Shown piece by piece: positions 1 through 13,100 of a stretch of 64,000 nt of DNA (position 1 is its first letter; each line of letters begins with the position of its first letter). The translations under genes and the position numbers were made by a program. The stretch comes from Parasponia andersonii (Eukaryota; Streptophyta; Magnoliopsida; Rosales; Cannabaceae). The DNA lies in the NCBI GenBank assembly GCA_002914805.1, contig JXTB01000566.1:176971-240970 (forward strand), written 5' to 3'. Below the pieces are notes generated by a model. That model saw nothing but the letters and a program-made list of their open reading frames with translations, was not told the DNA's origin and did no database searches.

Positions 1-1120
1 ATTCAAGACCTCTTTGTTAGGGAAGGAGTACTTTACCACCTTGTATGTTAGCACAGTAGTCCTAATTTTGATCTTTATCTTTTGCTAATAGCAAATATTG
101 ACATAGTGGGTCAATGTGATTATAATCTTTTTCCTATTTTCAATGTTTCATTTTTTAATTTTAGGTTAATGATATTAATAATTCTTGAATTATAACTATT
201 ATACTATTTTATCTCCTAAATTTTCAACTTACATATTAATGGTCGCCAAAGCATATAATTATTACAATAATGATCCTTATAAATTATTAAATATGTAGTA
301 GAAATAAGTCATTACAAAGCATACGACTTAGTAATTACAGTAAAAAATGAGATTGTGAATTTTTAACTTATACAGTAAACTACCAAAATTTATATAATTA
401 TTACGACAATGATAATTTTTTTACAAAATGTTAAACTTTTAACAAAAATGAGCCAAAACGCATAATTTAGTAATTATAGTTAAAAATACGATTTTGTCTC
501 ATAGAAATAAATAATGTCTAATTATACACTTTATCTATGATTATTTTCTATTAAAAAACTAATAATTTGTGACAAATGGATTATTGTTTTAACAATTGTA
601 CATTAAGTTGAAAATTGAAGAAATATTATGGTACAATAAATATAATTAAAAGTTGTTACTATATTTAACCCCCGAGAAATTCCCTCGTTTTTCATTAAAT
701 TTGTTGCGTATAAGTACAAAAGAATAAAAATTTCGTCGGTTGGTACTAATGTTACGTGATTTTCAAACCATGCCTTTTGTTTGACTTGTGTAAATAACAC
801 TAATAAACCGAAACCAAAAAGTTACTACATTCCCTGATCCGCCCGCATTTTACCTCTACGCCGTAACGTAGCACCGTAGCCCTCCCACTTCCTTACCCCC
901 TCCTTTGAATCTTCCTCCTTTGAAATGTAAATGTAGGCGAAAAAAGAAGAAGAAAAAAAAAAGAGAGAAATATTTGCATTAGCAATAAAAGAAAAGGGGA
1001 AAAAAAAAGAAGAAAAAGAGAAAAATCAATAGTCTATAGCATAATCAACCGAAAACTCGTCCAGCCGAGTGGTCAGATCTATCAAGGAAAGCTGGAATAA
1101 CCCAGTAAGGAACACAGGAA

Positions 1121-1123
<3 letters not shown>
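1..1123. promoter_or_regulatory. Upstream region and leader of SEC5; AT-rich, with a diverged direct repeat
   Basis: No protein-coding gene is supported here. Positions 241-355 and 378-495 look like two diverged copies of one unit of about 120 nt: both hold an AT-rich ATAATTATTAC motif and end in a TTTAGTAATTA-like stretch. From about 840 the base composition changes to C-rich and then purine-rich (about 930-1022, GAA/AAG runs), as is common in plant 5' leaders. No TATA box or transcription start can be fixed with confidence; promoter function is inferred only from position upstream of the SEC5 start codon. Confidence 0.5.

Positions 1124-1160
<37 letters not shown>
1124..1160 (+). repeat. 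(GA)n microsatellite abutting the SEC5 start codon
   Basis: An uninterrupted run of about 18 GA units ends exactly where the ATG of SEC5 begins, so the 5' leader next to the initiation codon is pure GA. GA tracts in plant leaders are bound by BBR/BPC proteins in known cases; any such role here is inference. Confidence 0.95.
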
Positions 1161-1163
<3 letters not shown>

Positions 1164-4100
1164 TCTAGCGACAGTGAGGAGCTGGACGAGGACGAGCTCC
1201 TTCAGATGGCGCTGAAGGAGCAAGAGCTGAGAGATGTCGACTACCAGAAACCCTCCTCCATCAACTCCCGCAAGCCCGTCGCCAATTACGTTCAGCCTCC
1301 ACCTCAACCCCCCCAATCCAAGAAAGTTTCGGTCTCGCAGATGCCTAAGGGAGGAGGTGGACCTCAGCCGAGAAGAGTGGTGGACGACGACGATTCCGAG
1401 GTCGAAATGCTCAGCATTTCCAGCGGCGATGATGAATCCACCGACAGAGATCATGCCCGACCCGGCTCCCTCGGCTCCAGGGCCCGACCCCGAGCTGTCG
1501 GCAAGGACGACGATGCCGCCTGGGACGGCGACGAGCCCGATCGTTGGAAGCGCGTCGATGAGGCCGAGGTATCTAATGCTTTTGAAGAGATTTCTCATAA
1601 TTCTATGAGTTATGACTGAATGATCAATGATTGGAATGTGGATTTATCATGTATGTACGTATGTAGTGCATATATATTTATATATACATATATAGCAAGT
1701 TGTAATGTGCTAGTCTGGAGAATTTAGTTTAGGTTTGAGGGAGTGTAAAAGCTATCTCTATGTGGTTTAGCAATTTAAGAAGCTAGGAATTCTCATGACT
1801 TTTTTGAGTAACGGAAGTATGTCAAGAGAACCTAAGCTAGTTCAATGCAGTACTGGAAAATAACATTTTGAGAGCTTCTCTCGTATTATTTGTTGTTCTC
1901 GGCTTCGAGCTTTAGAAGCTTCCGTATCTTAGGCATTAATAAAACCGTATCGGGACGCTGATATATAATTTTAGTTGCATTTCTTTCACAATGGTGTTTT
2001 TGCCCTGAACTTCCTTTTGGTTTTATTATCTTGTATTTTATTTGGTGGAGGTTGAAGCAATGTTCTTTAAGTGATAGATTTTCTACATTAAATGCTTCCC
2101 AAAAGTTTATCTATATGCGTTCTGTATATTCATCTTTGGGCCTCTTTTTAAAGATTTTAAAATAATTTCATATCGTTCATTTTGTTTGATCAGTTTGGGG
2201 TGGGCTAATTTCGTGTAGCTCTTCTTTTGTTTCTTTGTTGCTCTATTTATAAGGACGATTTGTTTTCTTTTATTTTTGATCTCTTTGTTGATTCTTTAGT
2301 TTATATGGAATGAAGTTTTTGTTTCTTATAAAACAAAAAATGCTTCCTGAAAGTGATGTTATGTTTTCTTTTGTCACTACAAGTGGATCAATGGAAATCT
2401 TTAGATATGCTGATGCATCTCTTACAGCTTGCTCGTAGGGTTCGTGAAATGCGGGAGACAAGAACAGCACCAGTGGCACAAAAGTTCGAGAAGAAAGTAT
2501 CAGCAGTGGGACGAAAGGGACTTAGTAGTTTACAATCTTTCCCTCGTGGCATGGAATGTATTGATCCACTGGGGTTGGGGTAATTTATGTTTCAATTCCG
2601 ATATTTTCTTTTGATTTTTTCTATCATTAAGGGTATTTTGCAGCAAGCTGGATATGGAAGCATAGTTCTTTAAGTTTAGAGTTCTATTTGCGGTCATCTT
2701 CTTGCTGTTACTAACATGTGTTCAAAATGACCTTGTAGTATAATAGACAACAAGTCACTGAGGCTGATAACTGATGCGTCTGAAAGCTCTCCATCCAAGC
2801 ACGAAAGAGAGCATCTAGATCACATTCTTCGTGGTAATGTATCATATTTGGTTACACAATGAAACTTGACCAGTTGAATATTATATTCTCACACTGTTGG
2901 ACAACATTGTTAACAGTTAATTCAAAATTTTAAATAGAGAGATCCCTTTGCTATTGTGTCAATATTTGAACTTTAAGCACTTCTATTTGGTGTTTTTTTC
3001 TCTTTTGAGAAGAGTTTTTTTTTTTTTTTTGGTTACTTGTTGCCATAAAATTTTCCGTGTCCTACAAAGTGATGATGAAGATTGTAGACAGTGAGGATTA
3101 ATGGTTTGAAGTGGCAGGAGTGTAAACTTGTTGATGCATCCTTTGTCCTGTAAATTGCACAATTATGTATTCCCTTCTTTATCAACTGTGCCTGACATCT
3201 TCCTTTATGGTTATGTCTGCAGAGAAGTTGATATATTTTTCTGAGAAGTTTAATGCGAAGTTGTTTCTATCTCGGATACATCAAGATACTAGTGCAGCAG
3301 ACCTGGAGGCTGGTGCTCTTGCTTTGAAGAGTGATCTCAAAGGACGGACTCAGCAGAGAAAACAGTTGGTTAAAGACAACTTTGATTGCTTTGTCTCTTG
3401 CAAAACCACAATTGATGGTAAGCAGTCTTGTTATGTCACATAAGAAAAGCCCTTATTTTGGAGATAGGGTTAATTACCAATTTAACAGGAAGACTGTAGT
3501 TTTAGATGTGATGTGACTTACAACACGCTGCTACTAATTTTGAAATCTCAAAAAGCTGGCGCTGGCACATATATTAGACCTTTAAACATGGTGCATTAGA
3601 AAGATAAATTAAGTCTATTCATGGGTTGAAGAATATTCATAAGTTTTTGTCCTATGGGAGGCAGAGTCTTGAATTACGTCCTAATTTCTCTTGATTATTT
3701 TTCTTATTTGAAGAGAAAAAATTGGGAGAGATCATTGAATTTGTGGCATTTTCCTTTTCCTAATTGCTGGATTCTACTTTTGTACTTAGTTGTTAGATTG
3801 TTTTCAGTAAAACCTTGTTTCTTATATATTTATATATATCTGCACGTGTGTATTTTTATACATAATTGCTGGATTGTTGCTTGATTCATGATTAGGGCAA
3901 TATCTGTGCTTATGCAGATATTGAGTCAAAGTTAAGACGGATTGAAGAAGACCCTGAAGGATCAGGGACTTCACATTTGTTCAGTTGTATTGAAGGAGTG
4001 AGTTCATTGGCTAACCGTGCTTTTCAGCCTTTGTTTGAGAGGCAGGTTTGTGATTTGTGATACCTTCTTCTTGGTTGTATAGGAGTTCTATCTGGGCTTA

Positions 4101-7100
4101 TGCAACTTGATCTCATATATCTCTTGAATTCCTATTGTAGGCTCAAGCTGAGAAAATCAGGTCAGTCCAAGGAATGTTGCAGAGGTTCCGAACACTATTC
4201 AATTTGCCAAGTGCCATACGTGGGAGCATTAGTAAGGGAGAATATGACTTGGCAGTTAGGGAATACAAGAAGGCGAAATCCATTGCTCTGCCATCTCATG
4301 TATGCAATATATGTCTATTTATATTTCTTGGTTGAGGCGGACTATTTCCAGTGTCTTTTTACTGGAAATGAGCACTTTTTTTTTTTAAAAAAAATTACTT
4401 GAAAAGAAAAACTATTTTGTGTTCAGAATTTTATGTTTGTATTCCCTATTGGCTAAATCAGTCTTCAGCTTTGAAGCCTTTCTCACCATTCTTCATAAGT
4501 TATTATTTAATGTCTTGAACCATTGCTTTAAGTTTATGAGTGTATTGTGGTTTTTCTTAAGTAATTTTTTTTTTTATATCATGATATAAAAATGTCTCTT
4601 ATAAGATCTCAGTTTAAAGAATATTCATTTTTATCTATGTTCGTATGAGGTTGAAGAATGTTTTCATCTTTTCTTGTCTCTTATCTTATTTTTTTTTTTT
4701 TTTTTTTTCCAGAGGACTCATCATTCTCATTTTTTGTTCTCTTTTCTATTCTGTGCAATAATTAAAATGTTTCTGAAAGAACATTCTTCATTTTAGCATT
4801 TGTTTAGGTATATTGTTTAGTAAGACATGCAATTTTGCCTATATTGAACCATGCTGCATAAAGTTTCTTATTTCTCATATCTTATAAGACGAAAAGAAAA
4901 AATATCTGCACTATATATGTGTATCATATATTTGTTTGCCTGCTTTAATGATTTTTTTTTTTTTTGGGGTTCTTGGAACAGGTGGGAATACTCAAACGTG
5001 TTCTTGAAGAGGTTGAGAAAGTAATGCATGAATTTAAGGGCATGCTTTATAAGTCTATGGAAGATCCACAAATAGACTTAACAAATGTAAGCTTATAATG
5101 CATCTTCTGAGATTTTTTCTTCACTCAATACTATATTGAAAGAGTAATGGTGTCCTGAAATTTGTCCTTGTTATGGTTACCTTGTTATGGTTTTGTGTTG
5201 GCTACAGTTAATCTAATAGAACTGGATAAGGACTATTTTTACGTGTTTACTCCTGTCTTCCACATTGCTCATGTAAAATAGTAATCTGCGGCTAAAACCT
5301 TTTCTGAGGACAGGGTTACGACTTAATTAAACACACTGTAATTGACAATAAACGAAGTAGAAATACATAGAAATGAGGAAGAAAGAAAACACTGGGCCTG
5401 GGATATTATCATTAGATTATAGGTCTTTTTTTTAATTTTTTAATTTTTAATTATATCAATTAAATCTGACTCAACCTTTGTGACTTTGGTTTTGTAGTGA
5501 TATTGTTTTCCTGGTTTTCAAAAAAAAAAAAAAACCAAAAAACAAGCAGATGTAGACATGTAGTGCGTCTCTTATTGTAAGTAATACGTGGATAGGGTTT
5601 ATACACATGGTTTAAATTTCTAGATATATGTTTAAAAAGGTTTACAGGTTGTGGGCAGCAAAATGGAAAATGAATGATGACTATAATGATTAAAATCAAA
5701 GGAAATTTGCACAAAAATTCTGGAAACTGGCTGCATTTTGGATTTTTCGGAGGTAAGGATTGGGTTTTATTGAAGCATGAAGACACAAATAATGTAGGTT
5801 TGGGGTTTTGCAATTTGCAGTATAAGCATGCAGCAAGGGTTTGAATTGCATTCATCAATGAAACTCGGAAACTTGGTTATGAAGTTCAGAGATATGAATG
5901 GGAAAATGAGCATAGAATGTTCTATGTTTTATTCTTTTGGATTCTAATTGGTGTTAGTGGATTGGACTAAGTTTTCCAAACAATAATTTTGGGTTAGTTT
6001 GAGGCTTAAATAGGGTTACGGGCATGTTTGGGATGCTACTGAAGACCTTAGAGTCTTTGCTGGGAAGACCATTTTCAATTGAGTGATACCCAAAAAAGAA
6101 AGAAAAGCAAACATTGTTGAGATTTCATTTCTTGTAGTTCTCCTATAAATGGCTTGCCAATAAAGAAGCTAAGGTAACTTTTACTTGAAAGAATGAAATG
6201 AGAATAAGAATGGAATGAATGATTAGAATACAACTTGGATGTAGGAATTCAGGATTATTATGTTTGTTCCATGTGTTTGTTGCGTTTGTCTTACTATTTT
6301 CTGCTCTAATTTTACTTGACAAGCTGCTATTGCAATTTGCAAGGTATAATCTGGTTGCCTAGGTATAGATTATGTGGGGTAGGATGGTGGTTATAACATC
6401 TAATATTCTAGAAGCTTTGAATTAAAATCAGCAGCTTTTTGTGTTTTCTTTCTCTAAATTTTTTTCTGAAAGTTTCTGATCTTTATGATATATTCAAATG
6501 TGTGTGTGTATTTATATATAGTCACCATCTAGATTCCAGAGAAAGCTATGACTTATAGTCAACAGCTGCTTGTCTTTCTGTTCATATGGTTTGTTTCTCA
6601 AATTTGTATTATTTTGCTTTCTTACCCATTTTGTCTGTTACTCTCTCTCTCTCTCTCATGATGTTTTAATTCTTTATGCTTAAGCAATTTCCTGCTTCAT
6701 GTAGCTTGAAAACGCTGTGAGGCTGTTGGTAGAGCTGGAACCTGATTCAGATCCTGTCTGGCACTATTTAAATATACAGGCAAGGAAACACCTTCAATCA
6801 TTCCATGTTGCTAAAGTATATGGTGCATTTAACTTTTATATTTTGTACTAAAGTGAGCATCTTTTGGCACTCTTTCATCAAGCTTGTTAGCTTTTGTAGA
6901 TGTAGTTGGTCACTGGTGGAGACAGTCAGATCATGAACCTGGGTTGAACTTTATTTTTTCACTTAGATCTGTTTATACATTCCATATTTGTAAACCACTG
7001 TTAGCCACGTCATCACATATCTCGTGGCCGGGGGAGAGAGAGGTTAGGAGGGGGGGTGGCGTGGGTGGTTTTTTTTTTTTAAAGAAAAAAGAAAAAGAAA

Positions 7101-10100
7101 ACAGAATGCAGTTCAAGTTCCTCTTGTGAAAATCACCTCATCACAACCACATGGTCAGCATACTAAACTTTTAGTATCTTGTTCCTTTGCAGAACCAAAG
7201 AATTCGAGGTTTACTAGAGAAGTGCACCCTAGATCATGAAAGCAAAATGGAAAATTTGCAGAATGAGATACGCGAAAAAGCCCTATCGGATGCAAAATGG
7301 AGGCAGATTCAGCAAGACATAAATCAATCTGTAAGTCTAGCCTTGATACTGATCGTCTTATATTAGTATAGGAGCTATGTAGTGCTCTTTTTATGGTTTT
7401 TTTGTTTCTTTTTAATTATTATGCTAAGGATATTGCCCCTTACTTCTGACAAGGAATTTATCTGAGTGTTGTTGTACCAATGCCAGTCAGATGTCAACTA
7501 TTCCTTGAACAATCACCTTCCATTAGACTATCAGCCAGTAGACTTGACAAGTGAAGAAGTTGATGCACTCAGAGGAAGGTATATTCGAAGATTAACGGCT
7601 GTACTTATTCATCATATACCAGCCTTCTGGAAAGTAGCACTTTCTGTTTTCAGTGGAAAATTTGCGAAGGTATTCAAGTGAATTATTCATTTTGATTTGA
7701 AGCTTTCACATTAATTTTAGAGTTAGTCAATGGTTTTCCTAGACTATCAAATTCTAAGAGTTAGATGGAAGCGAAGCGCGGACATTTTATTTTAAATTGT
7801 TTTTGATATTTTCCAGTTTTTCACCATATTTTTTGTCTCATTCCACACATGCACACACCTATGAATGTTTGTACAAAATACATATGTATCATGTATGTAT
7901 CCGTGTCCATTTTTATGCAAGTGAACATTAGCCTATGCATTGCTCATAAGTAAAATCCTTTAAAACCAACACAATCCAAACTGAGTTAAATTTTAATAAT
8001 CATCTCCTTTCCTTGATAAACAACTTTGCTAATTGAGACCATTCCAGGAGGTTCTTTTCATTCAATTTGTTAGAAGTGGCTATAAGATGGCTGGTAAGTT
8101 TCTGGAACTTGGTTAGTAGAGGAGGTGGCTTTTGTAGTTTAGGACATATCAACAACGAACAACAATGAAGGCTAAAAGGAATTGCAAACGGTAATGGAAG
8201 CCAAGGAATGATATCGACAATAAGAAGGCCAGGTCATGACGAACGATCAAGGGTGTTAGCAATTAATGCTAAAGAGCACCAAAAAGAAGAGAGAATTCTA
8301 GTTTTCTCTCAGACATATGGAGAAGAGCAGTTGATTAGTTAAGTTGAAGTTAGGTTACAGATCTTATCCGTTAATTCTATAGCTTTTTGAGAAAGAATTC
8401 TAGTTTTCTCTCAGATATGTGGAAAAGAGCAGTTGATTACTTAAATTTAAATTAGGTTACATATTTTATCAGTTAGTTCTATAGCTGTTTTAGGTAAGAA
8501 TAAGCTAATTATTTCCTATACAAAATCACCGGTCAACTATTTACAGAATTGTTAAAGAATAAAAAATTTAAATTACATACAAAAAAAAAAAAAAGAAAAA
8601 AACACAAATTCAACTGCAGTTGAATTTGCAGTTGAAATTCTTATAGGTCTGAGTCTGATTCATGCAATATCTAGTGGACTGATTAAGGAAATCTTCGAAC
8701 AATCTTCTGAATCAGATGATTTTTCCTTCATTGTGGTTTTGGATCTTATTCTTTCAGTCGTCTCAGGTTTCCACTGAATCAAATGCAAATACTTCTGCAA
8801 ATAAAATTGAGGAAAAATTTGGAGACGTGAAGTACTCATCTCATTCCTTGGATGAAGTTGCTGGAATGATTTGCAATACAATATCTGCATATGAAGCAAA
8901 GGTGAATATGCTGGCTGTGTTATTCTATTGTTCATTATATAAACTTAAGCTTAGTGGTTGTGGTTACTGGTTTAAGGACAAACTTCTATGTTATTAGCCA
9001 GGTTTTTTTAGTCAAAATTTTATTTTCTAGTTCTATTTTAATGCCATTATGATCTCTATAGTTGGATCTACTTTCCTTCATGATTTCATTTGTTGTGTGC
9101 ATAAATGAAGGGACATATCTAATTTCCTATCTTATTGATATCTTACTATTGCTTTCTTTTTAGTTATAAGCTTTATGATAACCATTTCCAGCATATAACA
9201 CTTTTTTTTTTTTAAACTTTGAAATTAGTGAAAATTTTGAGCCAGATGTGAGTTTTCACTTGGCTATTTGGTTCAAGTTGGCATAGTGAACTTGGAAATT
9301 TATATTGAGTTTGTGTATCAGAAATTTGTAGCCAGACAAGACAAGATAGTCTTTTATTTTTGTTGATAATGAGCAAATATATTATTTAAATATTAAAGTA
9401 AAACGTTAGAAAGGAACGGGATGTCCCTGAAGAAATTAGAAAAACATAATTTCTCCTAAAACTGCGATATGCTCTCTTATCTTGCAATTCCCAAATTCTC
9501 AATAAATCAGCAAAATTTTTTTGTTAAACTCCTTATCACTCTAACCAAATAGCTACCCAAAATTTCATTTTCTCCCAAATTTCCTCCCCTGGAGATGCTT
9601 TATCCTCAAAAATACATTATTTCTTTCACCCCAAATAGCCCAAAAGATAGCCAAGAAAGCAGTATGCCATAACAACCTTCTCCGAAGCAAGACAAGACAG
9701 TCAAGTAGGAAAATATCTTTTTCACATAATATTGGTTCACGGATAAGGTTCTATTCTCCTGAAAGTGTTAAGAGTTTTGAAATCTGATGTGGATTTTATT
9801 CTGCATCAGTATTTAATTAAAAAGAGCGGGTATTATTAAAAAATTAAGAAAAAGGAGAGGGAGGTTAACATATTACTAGTGGCGTTTTTTTGTTTTGTTT
9901 CGTTTTGTTTTTTTCTTTGTTTTTCAGAAAATAATTATACTAGTAATTTGTGGAAACCTTTCCATAATGTGTTTCAATTGAGTTATTATTTTTCAAAAGA
10001 AAACATATGTTGTCTCGATGTTCTCCCTGTTTGTCTCTTCTCTTTTCTTTATATGTATTTTCTGGCAAATATAATGGATGCTTCAGATGTGTTTAGTATT

Positions 10101-13100
10101 ATTTCATGTGAAACTGCATTTCAGTGGACCTATGTTTATATTGGCAGCTCAGACTGTAGGTTTAGCAGGTGGTTAACAATAAATTTATGCTGGGCAGGTG
10201 CACAACACATTTCGTGATCTCGAAGAATCAAATATTCTCCGGTCCTTTATGAGTGATGCCATAAAGGAAATCACTAAAGTCTGCCAAGCTTTTGAAGTGA
10301 AGGAATCAGCTCCCTCAGTTGCTGGTATCTAAAACTTTCACTGAAGCTGCAAATTATTGACTTATCAATAGTAATCTAAGCTACTTGACTTTCTTATGTG
10401 ACAGTTACTGCACTACGAACGCTTTGTTCTGAGATAACAAAGATTTACATTCTAAGGCTTTGCTCATGGATGCGTGTATCAACTGAGGAGATTTCAAAAG
10501 ATGAAACATGGGTTCCAGTATCAATTATTGAGAGGAACAAATCTCCTTACACAATCTCTTTTTTGCCTCTAGCTTTTCGCTCTGTTATGGCCTCAGCAAT
10601 GGATCAGATCAGTTTGTAAGTCCCTTGGTATTGTTGTTTTGTGGGATGAAGTTAGCGTAGGTAATACTTAGACAAGCTTGAAATTTGTGGAACCTGTTCC
10701 AGATTCATGGGTCTCCTACTGTACTTTTTGTACTACAGTATTGAGAGTTCAACATACATCCTAAGCAGAAGGATCTGTTATTTATTTTCTGGGGTTTGGG
10801 TTTGCAAAGGAAAGAGACACCTTCAACTTGATCACTTGGAAAAATGAATGGTCATATACCCTTTATCTGGAAAAGTAAAAGAAAAATAAGCCCAAGAACA
10901 AACTTGTCTTCCTTAATATGCCTATTTGGTTATTAATAGATTATTATACTTAACAGATTTATCCTTTTTGTTTTATTCTCTGCTTGAAAGCATATCCTAT
11001 CTGTTGGATAGAGTTCAGATTTTGGGTAGCTTTATGATTGGTAACAAAGGAGTTTAAAAGTTTATTTTTTCAAACTTGGCAAGGGACTGGGGTTCTTTTT
11101 GTAATTCTTAGCATTTGGGGATATACCTTTATTCCCATCATTTTATCATAATTTCATTAATACTGGTTTCATTTGTTATACATGTATATTAAGAAGAAAA
11201 AATTGTTTTCAACATGTATTCAACAGAAAATGAACGTAATTTTTAATTTTGCTTTATCTTTTTCATAATAATTTATCTTACTCTGATGAAAATGAATGTA
11301 ATATTTGATACTCCTCTCTCTCTCTCTCTCTCTGGAGAGTGGATGTAATATTGGATACTCCTTTCTTCTTCCTACCCTCTCTCTCTCTTTCTATATATAT
11401 ATGTATTATCTTTTCCGTATTCCTTTCTTCCTCTCTCTAAAATGACCTTTGATGAAAGGTGCGTCTGTTTTTTCTGGTACCATTCCGTCAAATAAATTAT
11501 TGTTGGTTGCTTTACAGGATGGTTTGGTCTCTAAGGAATGAAGCTACAAAATCAGAAGATATGTTTGCTCAGTTTCAAGAGACTCAGGAATCTGTTAGAC
11601 TTGCATTTTTAAACTGTTACCTGGATTTTGCTGGTATGAGGGATGACATCCAACATAATTGATTACTTGAAGTATTGATGGTGTCCAGTCTATTTACTTA
11701 TTGTCTTCCATTTATTAACCAGGTCATCTAGAGCGTATTGGGAGTGAGCTTTCACAAAACAAAACAAGCAAAGAAGATTCACATTTTCAAAATGGATATT
11801 CTCATGAATCAGAAGAAGACAAGTCATCGACTGATCTCCCGGGAAGTATACTGGATCCACATCAAAGACTCTTGATAGTTTTAAGTAATATTGGCTATTG
11901 CAAAGATGAACTTTCGTATGAGTTGTACAACAAATACAAACATATCTGGCTGCAGTCTAGGTATATAGCTTGAACTCCATTGCTTCTACTGAGTGAAGTT
12001 ATACTTTTTTCGTGTGTGTGCGAGTATTGTTTCCCTCCCTTAGTGTGGCCTAATAGAATATGCATTTTAGTATTCTGTTACCTATTAAGCAATGTGACCA
12101 TGCTCTATTCAGAAAATCATCAGGCTGGGAACCCATTTTTGTTAGTTGAAGGGCTTCTCATATTCTTAAATTGTGCCACAGTCTGCATGTCATTACAATT
12201 TTTCCTTCCGAGTGTTAATCGGACTTATTGTTTCATTGATCTGGATAGTATTCTGTAACTTGAAGAGTTCTTAAGTTAATTTCTTTGTTCTCATGGAGTC
12301 TTTGTTTTCACCAGATTATGTATGGTGAATTTCCTCAGCAATTGATTGGCCACCTCAAGCTGTATTATATATCCTGAAAAATTATTTTGCCTTTATTTGT
12401 GGATGCATGTATGCGACTGATCATATTGTGTCTTTTTGTTTTCAGGGAAAAGGATGAAGAGGACAATGACGTACAAGATCTGGTGATGTCTTTTTCTGGG
12501 CTTGAAGAGAAAGTCCTTGAGCAATATACTTTTGCTAAGGTATAGCCAAACTTTCTTTTTTCCTTAAAAGAACAAATGTAAATTGCACAGGTCTCGCCAT
12601 TCCCCAACCTCTTCTCCGGCCACTTGCTAGTAAGTGGCTGTTATGGTGCGTCTCGTGTCGGGGTTCCTGCGCTGTTGATTTTCTTTGTAAAGGATCTTTT
12701 TTACGCTCGTTTACTAACAAGAATAGGGAGAGAAGAAATGAGAAATAATTTGGTCCCTTCTAATTCTTACAATTACAAATGTCAGGAAACGAAATTTCAG
12801 GGGCCCATACATGTATTAGGGGTTATATTTCTGAATGAAAACAAAACTTACTTTTGGTTGTCCCCTTTGGAATTTAAGCTCTAGATTGAGTAAAGTCTTT
12901 TTTTGCCTTCATTAGAACTATTGGCCTGATGTATCTATAGCCCCATCTAATATCCATGTCCTTACCACACGCTTTTAAAATACGTGGTAACTTAAGCTAT
13001 AGAGTGATTTTATTCATTCTTAACTAGTATGATTGTTCAACCTTTTCTTTTCCCCCTTTAATGTGTAGTCTAGTCTGCCATTTTCTGATGCTTGCACGAA

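Noticed and set aside
1026..1598. Minus-strand ORF of 190 codons opposite SEC5 exon 1
   Set aside because: Low-complexity translation produced by the GA tract (alternating Ser/Leu) and by the complement of a real exon; no domain.
12624..12884. ORFs in SEC5 intron 16
   Set aside because: Flanked by clear exon borders of SEC5 and without any recognisable domain; the ORFs appear by chance.
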